Below, one piece after another: positions 1-6,569 of a DNA stretch of 18,131 nucleotides. The stretch's first letter is position 1; the number at the start of each line of letters is the position of its first letter. The stretch covers positions 1 through 18,131 of the forward strand of contig JAOPYP010000219.1 of the NCBI GenBank assembly GCA_025964635.1, given 5' to 3'. The DNA comes from Actinomycetes bacterium (GTDB taxonomy: Bacteria; Actinomycetota; Actinomycetes; Streptosporangiales; Streptosporangiaceae). A program made the position numbers and the translations under genes. The notes under the pieces were generated by a model, which saw only the letters and a program-made list of their open reading frames with translations, ran no database searches and was not told the DNA's origin.

Positions 1-48
1 CGGGGCCGCCGGGCCCGCCGGGGCCGGGAGGGAATCAGCCGCCGCCAT
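1..48 (-). CDS. Start of a gene, probably second sugar ABC permease (partial)
   Basis: Sixteen codons of a leftward reading frame are visible before the window ends (M-A-A-A-D-S-L-P-A-P then a Gly/Ala/Pro-rich stretch). An ATG at 48-46 lies directly after the TAG of the upstream permease, and a GGAGGG Shine-Dalgarno (complement of 56-61) sits seven bases before it, inside the last codons of that permease. Binding-protein-dependent sugar importers normally encode MalF-like and MalG-like permeases in tandem, so a MalG-type inner-membrane permease is the expected product. The identity is inferred only from position; the start codon and ribosome binding site are seen directly. Confidence 0.5.
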   Translation of the reverse strand, partial: MAAADSLPAPAGPAAP

Positions 49-1002
49 CTACCAGCCCTCCCCGTCCTCGGAGCGGATGAGCCTCAGCTGCACCAGCCCG
101 ACCACGATCATGATCACGAACAGGAGGATCCCGTACAGCGCGCCGGTGCCGAACTGGCCCAGTGAGAACGCCGACTGGTAGACGAAGAACTCCAGCGTGG
201 TGGTGCCGAACCCGGGGCCGCCGTTCGTCATCACGAAGATCAGGCTGAACAGCGCCGAGAACGCGCTGATCACCGTGATCACGAACGAGAACTGCACGAA
301 CCGCTTGAGCAGCGGCAGCGTGACCCGGAAGAAGATCTGCCGCCGGGTCAGCCCGTCCACCCGGGCTGCCTCCAGCAGCGTCGGGTCGAGGGTGGCCATG
401 CCGGTCAGGAAGATGATCGTGTTGGTGCCGAGCATGGACCAGATGAACGTGATGGCCAGCGCGATCAGCGCGCTGCGCTGCCCGGCGAGCATGTCGGTCT
501 GGAAGGTGCCCAGGCCGACCGCGCCGAGGAACTTGTTCATCAGGCCGTTCAGCGCGAAGAACTGGACCGCGACCATGCCGATGACCACCCAGGACACCGC
601 GGTGGGCAGGAAGTACACGGAGCGGAAGAACCGCCAGCCGCGGACGTGCTCGTTCAGCAGGGCGGCGATCGCGAGCGGGATGCCGATCGCGAACGGGATC
701 GACAGCAGCAGCAGCCCGTTGTTCTGCAGCACCCGCCAGAAGACCGGGTCGCTGAGCGCGGTGGAGTAGGTGCTCGGCCCGATCCACTGGGCGGTGAGGC
801 CGTTCCAGTTCGTCATCGAGTAGTAGATGGCCTGCCCGATCGGGATGCCGAGCAGGGCCACCACCACGATCACCGCGGGCAGCGACAGCAGGATGCCCGC
901 CCGCCGCCGGCGCCGGGCCAGCCGGCTCCGGCGCCGGCGGCGGGCGGGCCGGCCCGGGGGGGTGCCCCGGGCCAGACCCGGCGTCGCTTCCGAGACGCTC
1001 AC
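49..1002 (-). CDS. Sugar ABC transporter permease, MalF/UgpA type
   Basis: This 317-residue integral membrane protein would form half of the channel of a carbohydrate importer. After a basic, arginine-rich cytoplasmic N-terminus (about residues 17-35) come six hydrophobic segments. The cytoplasmic EAA loop, which docks the ATPase, is clear as EAARVDGLTRRQIFFRVTLP, about 100 residues from the end as in the BPD_transp_1 family. The start is a GTG seven bases after the stop of the substrate-binding protein gene, with no good Shine-Dalgarno, so translation is probably coupled. The next gene begins immediately after its TAG. No ATP-binding subunit is in the window; in actinobacteria such importers often share a distant MsiK-like ATPase. 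Family assignment is firm; the substrate is inferred from the dehydratase and dehydrogenase neighbours to be a sugar or sugar acid. Confidence 0.9.
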   Translation of the reverse strand: MSVSEATPGLARGTPPGRPARRRRRSRLARRRRRAGILLSLPAVIVVVALLGIPIGQAIYYSMTNWNGLTAQWIGPSTYSTALSDPVFWRVLQNNGLLLLSIPFAIGIPLAIAALLNEHVRGWRFFRSVYFLPTAVSWVVIGMVAVQFFALNGLMNKFLGAVGLGTFQTDMLAGQRSALIALAITFIWSMLGTNTIIFLTGMATLDPTLLEAARVDGLTRRQIFFRVTLPLLKRFVQFSFVITVISAFSALFSLIFVMTNGGPGFGTTTLEFFVYQSAFSLGQFGTGALYGILLFVIMIVVGLVQLRLIRSEDGEGW

Positions 1003-1009
1003 CAGCGCA

Positions 1010-2308
1010 TCACGGGTAGCTGGTCCCCCTCTGGGTGGTGGGCAGCTGGCCGAACGTGGTCTGCAGGCTGGACAGCGCGGACTTCGGCGAGATGCTGCCG
1101 TTCAGCACCGACGGCAGCACCTTGCTGCCCGTGTTCACCACGTTGGGCTGCACGACGTTGTCCAGCATCGGGTAGGCGGTCAGGTGATTCTGGCTGACGA
1201 AGTTCAGCATCTGCTGGTTCACCGGGTTGGACGTGGACGTCCCGTTGATGGCGGGGATCAGCCCGGCGGCGTTGACGATCTTCGCGGCCGGGCTGGTCGT
1301 CATGAACTCCAGGAACTGCAGGGCCTGGGCGGAGTGCTGGGTGTAGTTCGTCATGGACAGGCCATCACCGGCGAAGTCCACCACGCCCTTGATCGGGCTG
1401 CTGGAGAACGGCGGCACGAACGCGGCCACCTTCGAGCCGAGCGCGGCGGTGAACTTCTGGGTGTCCCAGGTGCCGTCCACCATCATCGCGGCCTTGCCGG
1501 TCTCGAAGTCGCCCAGGTTGTTGGTCTTGGTCAGCACGTCACCGTTGGTGCACCCGTTGCTCTTCAGCTTGGCCCAGTTGGCCAGCTGGGCCTGGTTCGC
1601 GGCCGAGGTCCACGGGATCTGCCCGCTGTACAGCTGCTGCCAGCTCGTGACCGGGTGCGCGCCGATCATCATGTAGCTCATGTCGTACCAGGGGTAGAAC
1701 TCAGCGCCCAGCGGCTGGCCGCCGTTCCCGTAGGTCAGCGGCAGGTAGCCGGCCGCCTTGAGCTTCTTGCACGCCGCGAACAGCGAGGTCCAGTCGGTCG
1801 GCACCGAGCTGACCCCGGCCTTGGCGAACGCTGCCTTGTTGTAAAAGCCGATGTAAAACTGGTTCTCCAGCGGGATCACGTACGGGCCGTTGCTGGCGTT
1901 GAACTGGTCGGACGTCCACTTGAGCGCGTTCGGGTTGATCCGGGCCAGGTCAGCGGCCGGGATCTTGCCCTTCAGGTTGGTCAGGAAGTCCTTGTACTGC
2001 AGCGTGAACAGCCCGGTCCACATGACCGCCAGGTCCGGGCCGGTCTTGGACACCGCGGCCGCCTGGAGCAGCGCGAAGTAGTTGTCCGCGGGCTGGCCCA
2101 CCACGTTGACGGTCACGTTCTTGTGCAGGCCCTCGAACGCCTTGGCCAGGTTCTTCAGCGCGGTCGCGTTCTGCTCGGTGCCGTAGTTGTCCCAGATGGT
2201 GAGGGTGACCGGGCCCGACGCCGAGCCGCTGCTCCCTCCGCCGCTGCTGCACGCGGTGGCCAGCAGGGCCGCCGCCGCCGTGGCGGCCAGCATTTTCCAG
2301 TGCCTCAC
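1010..2308 (-). CDS. Sugar ABC transporter substrate-binding lipoprotein (family 1)
   Basis: A 432-residue extracellular solute-binding protein. I chose the GTG at 2308 because an AGGAGA Shine-Dalgarno lies five bases upstream and because it opens a classic lipoprotein signal: Val-Arg-His-Trp-Lys, a hydrophobic Ala/Leu stretch, and LATAC with the lipidated Cys at residue 20. A Gly/Ser-rich linker follows. The mature part begins VTLTIWDNYG, has the SBP_bac_1 features GPDLAVMWTG and IPLENQFYIGFYNKAAFAKAG, and a MMVDGTW segment. It is anchored outside the membrane and delivers ligand to the permeases encoded immediately downstream. The reading frame stays open further upstream, but that extension lies in the gap to the dehydratase gene and lacks a signal peptide. 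Ligand identity cannot be read from sequence; a mono- or oligosaccharide or aldonate is inferred from context. Confidence 0.92.
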   Translation of the reverse strand: MRHWKMLAATAAAALLATACSSGGGSSGSASGPVTLTIWDNYGTEQNATALKNLAKAFEGLHKNVTVNVVGQPADNYFALLQAAAVSKTGPDLAVMWTGLFTLQYKDFLTNLKGKIPAADLARINPNALKWTSDQFNASNGPYVIPLENQFYIGFYNKAAFAKAGVSSVPTDWTSLFAACKKLKAAGYLPLTYGNGGQPLGAEFYPWYDMSYMMIGAHPVTSWQQLYSGQIPWTSAANQAQLANWAKLKSNGCTNGDVLTKTNNLGDFETGKAAMMVDGTWDTQKFTAALGSKVAAFVPPFSSSPIKGVVDFAGDGLSMTNYTQHSAQALQFLEFMTTSPAAKIVNAAGLIPAINGTSTSNPVNQQMLNFVSQNHLTAYPMLDNVVQPNVVNTGSKVLPSVLNGSISPKSALSSLQTTFGQLPTTQRGTSYP

Positions 2309-2379
2309 GGCTGTCTCCTCTCGTTTGTGCCTCGATATCTCGGTGTCACCGCGTGGCCGGTGCCGGAGGGCCTGTCCGT

Positions 2380-4146
2380 TCAGGACCGCCCGACGACGGG
2401 CTCCACGAACCGGCGGTGCTCCTTCGTCGGGGCCCGCAGGAAGTCCAGGTCGCAACCCTCGGGTGCCTGCAGCACGTGGTCGCGGTAGAGCGCGGGCCAG
2501 CCGCGCAGGTGGGGGGAGGGCGGGGGGGACCAGGCGGCCCGGCGCCGGGCCAGCTCGGCGTCGGGCACGTCCAGCGTGAGCGACCCGGCCGCGACGTCCA
2601 CCGCCACCGGGTCCCCGTCGGCGACCAGCGCCAGCGGGCCGCCGGCCGCGGCCTCCGGGGCGGCGTGCAGGACCACGGTGCCGAAGCTGGTGCCGCTCAT
2701 CCGGGCGTCGGTGACCCGGACCATGTCGGTCACCCCGTCCGCGACCAGCTTGGCCGGAATCGGGATCATGCCCCACTCCGGCATCCCGGGCACACCGACC
2801 GGGCCGCAGCCGGCCAGCACCAGCACGCTGCCCGGGGTCACGTCGAGCGCGGGGTCCCCGACCCGGCGGCGCATCTCCTCGTAACCGTGGAAGACCAGGG
2901 CCGGCCCGCGGTGGCGGAGCAGGGCGGGGGTGGCGGCGGAGGTCTTGATCACCGCACCGTCCGGTGCCAGGGATCCCCGGACCACGGCAAAGGCCCCTTC
3001 TTTCCCCAACGAAACCCCGGCCGGCCGGATCGCCCCGGAGGCGGGGGGAGCGGCGCTGGCGATCTCGCCGATGGTGGCGCCGGTGACGGTGACCGCACCG
3101 GTGTCCAGACGCCCGCCCAGTTCCCGCAACAGCGCCGGGACCCCGCCCGCCCGGTCCAGGTCAGGCAGGAGCCCGGCGCCGGACGGTTCCACGTCGGCCA
3201 GCACCGGGATGCCCTGGCCGAGGCGGCCCAGGTCGTCGAGGGGCAGCGGGATACCGGCCCGGCCGGCGATCGCGGCCAGGTGAATGATCGCGTTGGTGGA
3301 GCCGCCGACCGCGTGCAGCATCCGGATGGCGTTGGCGAACGCGGCGGGGGTCAGGAGGGCGGACGGCCGCCGGTCCTCCCGCACGGCCTCGACGGCGCAG
3401 CGGCCGGCCGCCGCGGCGGCCGCCCGGCCCCGCGGGTACCCGGCGGGGATCGTGGCCGAGCCCGGGATCATCAGCCCGAGCGTCTCGGCCAGGATGGCCA
3501 TGGTCGAGGCGGTGCCCATCGTGTTGCACGTCCCGGTGCCGCAGGCCAGGCAGCGTTCCAGTTCCCGCCAGCCCGCGTCGTCGAGGCGGCCGGCCCGCCG
3601 CTCGTCCCAGAGCCGCCACAGGTCGCTGCCGGTCCCGATGCGCCGGCCCCGGAACATGGCCGGCTCCCGCGATCCGCTGGTGACCAGCACCATCGGCAGG
3701 TCCGCGCTGACCGCGCCCATGATCGCGCCGGGCACGGTCTTGTCGCAGCCGGCCAGCAGCACGATGCCGTCCAGCGGGTAGCTCCGGATGATCTCCTCGA
3801 TCTCGATCGAGAGCAGGTTCCGGTAGAGCATCGCGCTCGGCTTCATCAGGTCCTCGCCGAGCGGGATCGAGCCGAACTCGGCCGGCACCCCGCCGGCCTC
3901 CCGGATCCCGGCGCGGACCGCACCAGCCAGGTCCCGCAACGGGAGGTTGCACGGGTTGAGGTCGCTGGCCGAGTTGGCGATCCCGATGACCGGGCGGCCG
4001 CCGTCCGCGCTGATTCCCAGGCCGGCCGAGGCGAGCGCGACCCGGTTGGCCAGCGCCACCTCGTCGTCCCCGCGCAGCCACGCGTCGCTCCTCAGGCGGG
4101 GGGCCGTAGCGCTGCGCGGGCTGGCACCGGGGGGGCGGGGCGTCAT
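2380..4146 (-). CDS. IlvD/Edd-family sugar-acid (aldonate) dehydratase
   Basis: A 588-residue Fe-S hydro-lyase that would convert an aldonate to its 2-keto-3-deoxy derivative. Three cluster cysteines are present: Cys66 (NPCN), Cys134 (GCDKT) and Cys207 (GTCNTMGTAST). Their spacing (68 and 73 residues) equals that of Rhizobium L-arabinonate dehydratase as I recall it. Lys136 matches the carboxylated metal-binding lysine. The C-terminal catalytic motif ARMSGTSFGTVVLHAAPEA (serine near 484) is the sugar-acid version, unlike the GRFSGGTHG form of true dihydroxy-acid dehydratase, so a branched-chain amino acid role is unlikely. The ATG at 4146 overlaps the upstream stop as ATGA. The frame is open far upstream, but that extension is antisense-like shadow of the neighbouring genes. 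A gap of 71 bp separates it from the binding-protein gene. Exact substrate (arabinonate, xylonate, galactonate or fuconate) is undetermined. Confidence 0.9.
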   Translation of the reverse strand: MTPRPPGASPRSATAPRLRSDAWLRGDDEVALANRVALASAGLGISADGGRPVIGIANSASDLNPCNLPLRDLAGAVRAGIREAGGVPAEFGSIPLGEDLMKPSAMLYRNLLSIEIEEIIRSYPLDGIVLLAGCDKTVPGAIMGAVSADLPMVLVTSGSREPAMFRGRRIGTGSDLWRLWDERRAGRLDDAGWRELERCLACGTGTCNTMGTASTMAILAETLGLMIPGSATIPAGYPRGRAAAAAAGRCAVEAVREDRRPSALLTPAAFANAIRMLHAVGGSTNAIIHLAAIAGRAGIPLPLDDLGRLGQGIPVLADVEPSGAGLLPDLDRAGGVPALLRELGGRLDTGAVTVTGATIGEIASAAPPASGAIRPAGVSLGKEGAFAVVRGSLAPDGAVIKTSAATPALLRHRGPALVFHGYEEMRRRVGDPALDVTPGSVLVLAGCGPVGVPGMPEWGMIPIPAKLVADGVTDMVRVTDARMSGTSFGTVVLHAAPEAAAGGPLALVADGDPVAVDVAAGSLTLDVPDAELARRRAAWSPPPSPHLRGWPALYRDHVLQAPEGCDLDFLRAPTKEHRRFVEPVVGRS

Positions 4147-5117
4147 GGCGCGGGCTCCGGGATGCCGAGGCCCGGCGCCCCGGGCCCGGACTGGGTCAGC
4201 TCCAGGCCGGCCCGGTCCATCCACTCCATCGCCACCCGGGCCCGGTGCACCTTCTCCCGGGCGATGGCGGCCGCCTCGCTGGCCAGGTGCAGCCCGCTGG
4301 GATACAGCGGCCGGGAGTTGCGCAGGCCGAACTTCACGTACATGGGCGAGGCCACCGCGACCAGCTCGGCGGCCTCGTGCCCGCGGACCACGCCGCCCAT
4401 CGAGCTGGGCGCCTCCACGTACAGGTCGATGGGGAGCGTGGTCGCCGCGCGCAGCTCGGCGAGCAGGCCCAGGGTCGTGTCGGAGGGCACGTTGACCGTG
4501 TCCGCCCCGAGCCGCTCCAGCTGGGCCACGCTGAGCGGGTTGCCGGGCGCGAGCATGGCCGAGACCTTCCACACCACCGAGTCCGGGATCTCGCCGTCCT
4601 TCTGCATCCCGGCCAGCAGCTCCAGCAGGCCCGTGTCGGCGACCAGGAAGCCGCGGATGCCGCAGTCCACGCCGCGGAGCACGTCGTCGACCGCGTACCG
4701 CAGCTGCCGGGACCCCCGGATCAGCCCGCCCCGCGAGGGCCCCTCGTCGGACTGGGCCAGGCTGCCGATGTCCCACTCCTCGCGCGGGCCCACGAACAGC
4801 GAGATCTCCAGGCCGTGGCCGGCGCCGAGCGCGGCCATCTCGGCCAGCTCCTGCTCGGACAGCAGCATCGCCCCGCTGCCCTGCGACACCCGGTTGATGG
4901 TGACGCCCTCGGCCGCGGCCTGCTCCACCACGGCCCGCAGCACGGCCGGGCCCTCCACGCTGGGGATCTCGATCCGGAAGTCGGCGCCGTCCGGGAACCG
5001 GGCGGTGCTGCGCTGCGGCGCGGCCTCCATCGCGATGCCGCGGCGGGTCAGCGCCTGGATCCCGGTCGTCCGGGCAGCGGCCTCCCGACCGAGGGTTTCC
5101 TGGCTCCCCAGGGTCAT
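4143..5117 (-). CDS. TIM-barrel protein resembling U32-family peptidases, function unknown
   Basis: A soluble 324-residue protein without signal peptide or membrane segment. Alternating hydrophobic strands and helices look like a TIM barrel: DFRIEIPSV near residue 47, LEISLFVG near 103, RGFLVADTGLLELL, DTVNVPSDTTLGLLAELRAA, PIDLYVEAPSSMGG and MYVKFGLRNSR. The phrases and length fit proteins annotated as U32 peptidase-like in actinobacteria, but I cannot confirm a profile hit and I do not see the diagnostic U32 cysteine/glutamate signature. Translation probably starts at ATG 5117, which shares one base with the preceding TGA and has GGAGG seven bases upstream; a GTG three bases earlier is an alternative. 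It also overlaps the dehydratase start (ATGA). This tight coupling on both sides implies fixed stoichiometry and a role in the same pathway rather than general proteolysis. Confidence 0.6.
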   Translation of the reverse strand: MTLGSQETLGREAAARTTGIQALTRRGIAMEAAPQRSTARFPDGADFRIEIPSVEGPAVLRAVVEQAAAEGVTINRVSQGSGAMLLSEQELAEMAALGAGHGLEISLFVGPREEWDIGSLAQSDEGPSRGGLIRGSRQLRYAVDDVLRGVDCGIRGFLVADTGLLELLAGMQKDGEIPDSVVWKVSAMLAPGNPLSVAQLERLGADTVNVPSDTTLGLLAELRAATTLPIDLYVEAPSSMGGVVRGHEAAELVAVASPMYVKFGLRNSRPLYPSGLHLASEAAAIAREKVHRARVAMEWMDRAGLELTQSGPGAPGLGIPEPAP

Positions 5118-6445
5118 CACGCCACCTCCAGGACCGCCGGGCGCGGCGGTACCAGCTCGTCGTCCTCGGCCGGCCAGCCCGGCCCCGTGGTTCGCGGTTC
5201 AGTGGTTCGCGGTTCAGTGGTCCACGGTTCAGTGGTCCGCGGTTCAGTGGTCCGCGGTTCAGTGGTTCGCAGGTCAGTGCCGGGCGGGTCAGCGGGGTGC
5301 GGACCCGTGGTTCGCGGATCGGGGCCGGCTGGTACCGCGGTGATCCGTTCCAGGCCGGCGGGTGACACCAGGTAGGTGTCCTCGGCCTTGGCCCCGCCCG
5401 GCAGGCTGGGATTCCAGGCCACCGCATGGCCCGCCGCGACCGGGGTGGCGTACCAGCGCGAGTCCCGCTGCGACGGGGCGATCTCGAACTCCCGCTGCGC
5501 GTACCCGATCGGCCCGCCCTGGTAGTGGCCGGCCCAGCCACCCGGCGCGCCCTCTCTCGCGTAGGCCTGGTCCAGCACGGTGAGCACGTCGCCGTAGCGG
5601 TTCGCCGGCACGCACGCGGCCAGCGTGTCGCGCTCGATCCGGAGCACCCGCGCCCGCAGCCCGGTGAACTCCGCCGGGGGCGGCCCGGCCGAGGCGAACC
5701 GGGTGGCGGCCGCGTGCAGGCCGCCGCGCCGCGCGACCACGACCGCCATCGCGAGCTCGCGCACCGGGGCGCCCACCGCCATCGGGTGCCGGAACCGCCG
5801 GACGCGGTCGTCCCCGCCGACGATCAGCACCGGGGCGTCCGCGCCGCGGGACTCCAGCAGTTCGGCCACGCGGCCCTGGATGTCGAGGTCCCGCTCGCCC
5901 GGCCGCCAGGACGCCAGCGATTCCTGCAGCGCGGCCGCCGCGTCGGCGCCCAGCTCCCGGAGGTCCTCCTGCTCTGCCGGGGAGAGGGTGAGCCTCAGGC
6001 CGATCAGCTCCTCGGTGGCGTCCACCCGGAACGCGGGGTGCCCGTCGGCGGCCAGGCGGCCCGCGTCCGCGCCGGCGATGTCCTGCGCGGCGCGGACGAA
6101 CGCGCCCGGGGCGTGCCAGGGCACCGTGACCAGGTCGGCGAACCCGTGCCGGCGTGGCTGGTACTCCTCGCTCACCCGGGCGGCTTCCACCTCGGTGGTC
6201 ACCAGGGCCGCCCCGGTGTGGGTGGCGACCACCCAGACGAGGTCGGACTGGGCCGTCCGGTCCACCGGCGGGGCCACCGCCCCCGTCGCCCAGGCCACGC
6301 TGCCCGGGCCGGTGAGCACGACCCCGGCCACGTCCTCGCGGCCGGCCAGCCAGCTCTCCAGGCGCTCCCGCGCGGCGTCCGCGCGGGCCACGCTGCGTGG
6401 CGAATGTTCGGCTATACCGAACAAAGTTTTGTGATGTAGAATCAC
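5117..6445 (-). CDS. M24 (creatinase/Xaa-Pro peptidase-fold) protein with degenerate metal site
   Basis: A 442-residue protein with a creatinase-like N-domain (about residues 25-150, including GVVLTGPGSVAWATG) and a pita-bread M24-like domain (about 155-370). Late M24 signatures are recognisable: His307 in the GHYQGGPIGY segment and Glu355 in KAEDTYLVSPAGLERIT. The two Asp ligands expected in the first motif appear replaced (AVVVARRGGLHAAATR), and the usual EPG glutamate is replaced by WNPS. It is therefore probably not a two-metal peptidase; creatinase is a precedent for a metal-free enzyme on this fold. A TTEPR tandem repeat forms residues 378-420. The first start is GTG 6445, six bases after a -10-like hexamer with a perfect TTGACA upstream, suggesting a leaderless message; GTG 6391 is the alternative. 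It is the promoter-proximal gene of the leftward operon. Confidence 0.68.
   Translation of the reverse strand: MILHHKTLFGIAEHSPRSVARADAARERLESWLAGREDVAGVVLTGPGSVAWATGAVAPPVDRTAQSDLVWVVATHTGAALVTTEVEAARVSEEYQPRRHGFADLVTVPWHAPGAFVRAAQDIAGADAGRLAADGHPAFRVDATEELIGLRLTLSPAEQEDLRELGADAAAALQESLASWRPGERDLDIQGRVAELLESRGADAPVLIVGGDDRVRRFRHPMAVGAPVRELAMAVVVARRGGLHAAATRFASAGPPPAEFTGLRARVLRIERDTLAACVPANRYGDVLTVLDQAYAREGAPGGWAGHYQGGPIGYAQREFEIAPSQRDSRWYATPVAAGHAVAWNPSLPGGAKAEDTYLVSPAGLERITAVPAGPDPRTTGPHPADPPGTDLRTTEPRTTEPRTTEPWTTEPRTTEPRTTGPGWPAEDDELVPPRPAVLEVA
5189..5278. repeat. Six tandem 15-bp units inside the M24-like gene
   Basis: Consecutive 15-base units with consensus GGTTCGCGGTTCAGT occupy this stretch; units one and two are identical, units four and five are identical, and the rest differ by one to three bases. 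A further degenerate copy of the first part lies near 5311. Because 15 is a multiple of three, the array encodes repeated Thr-Thr-Glu-Pro-Arg on the minus strand and length changes would keep frame. It is an in-frame minisatellite in the C-terminal tail, beyond the folded domain. There are no unique spacers, so it is not a CRISPR. Confidence 0.95.
6406..6422. promoter_or_regulatory. Operator O1 (17-bp palindrome), probable IclR site
   Basis: GTTCGGCTATACCGAAC; with one more base each side it is a perfect palindrome with 7-bp arms (TGTTCGG and CCGAACA) around five bases. It lies at about +24 to +40 of the proposed leftward transcript, inside the first codons of the M24-like gene if GTG 6445 is used. 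Two more copies of the motif lie by the divergent regulator gene. Binding by the adjacent IclR protein is inferred. Confidence 0.75.
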
Positions 6446-6451
6446 TCGGTC

Positions 6452-6480
6452 ATGGAATCATCCGTATATGTCCATGTCAA
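6452..6480 (-). promoter_or_regulatory. Promoter of the leftward catabolic operon
   Basis: On the minus strand there is a perfect TTGACA (6480-6475), a 17-base spacer and TTCCAT (6457-6452). Six bases later is the GTG at 6445, so the transcript would begin at or very near the start codon. The -35 quality and spacing are good; the -10 matches three of six bases. Confidence 0.55.
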
Positions 6481-6486
6481 GGCGTT

Positions 6487-6515
6487 TTGAGACTCGCTAA
6501 CGTAACGGATAACGT
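6487..6515 (+). promoter_or_regulatory. Promoter of the iclR-type regulator gene
   Basis: TTGAGA (6487-6492), a 17-base spacer and TAACGT (6510-6515) form a plausible sigma70-type promoter. Its -35 lies only six bases from the -35 of the leftward promoter. Operator O2 begins inside the -10, which would give autorepression. Confidence 0.5.
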
Positions 6516-6547
6516 TCTGTGATACCGAACGTTCTGCACTACCGAAC
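6514..6547. promoter_or_regulatory. Operators O2 and O3, abutting 17-bp palindromes
   Basis: GTTCTGTGATACCGAAC (6514-6530) is followed with no gap by GTTCTGCACTACCGAAC (6531-6547). Both match O1 at the outer half-sites and in the TACCGAAC half. They cover the -10 and transcription start of the regulator gene and end just before its Shine-Dalgarno. IclR proteins commonly bind as dimers of dimers to paired sites, which fits this arrangement; the ligand that relieves repression is unknown. Confidence 0.75.
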
Positions 6548-6569
6548 AATGGTGTGAGGAAGTGAGCAG

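Noticed and set aside
197..769. 190-codon plus-strand ORF antisense to the permease
   Set aside because: The permease has clear membrane segments and the EAA motif; the antisense product shows no family features.
2309..2776. N-terminal extension of the substrate-binding protein
   Set aside because: The extension overlaps the dehydratase gene in another frame; the lipoprotein signal and Shine-Dalgarno fix the start at 2308.
2380..4146. Dihydroxy-acid dehydratase (ilvD) of branched-chain amino acid synthesis
   Set aside because: The C-terminal motif and genomic context match sugar-acid dehydratases instead.
5189..5278. CRISPR array
   Set aside because: Units are contiguous 15-mers without spacers and lie in frame inside a gene.
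2353..5343. 996-codon open frame on the plus strand
   Set aside because: It is antisense to the dehydratase, U32-like and M24-like genes, its translation is Arg/Gly/Pro-rich without any domain, and such frames arise from high third-position GC.
4147..5541. N-terminal extension of the dehydratase
   Set aside because: The added sequence is low-complexity shadow of two well-supported genes, and family length is reached from ATG 4146.
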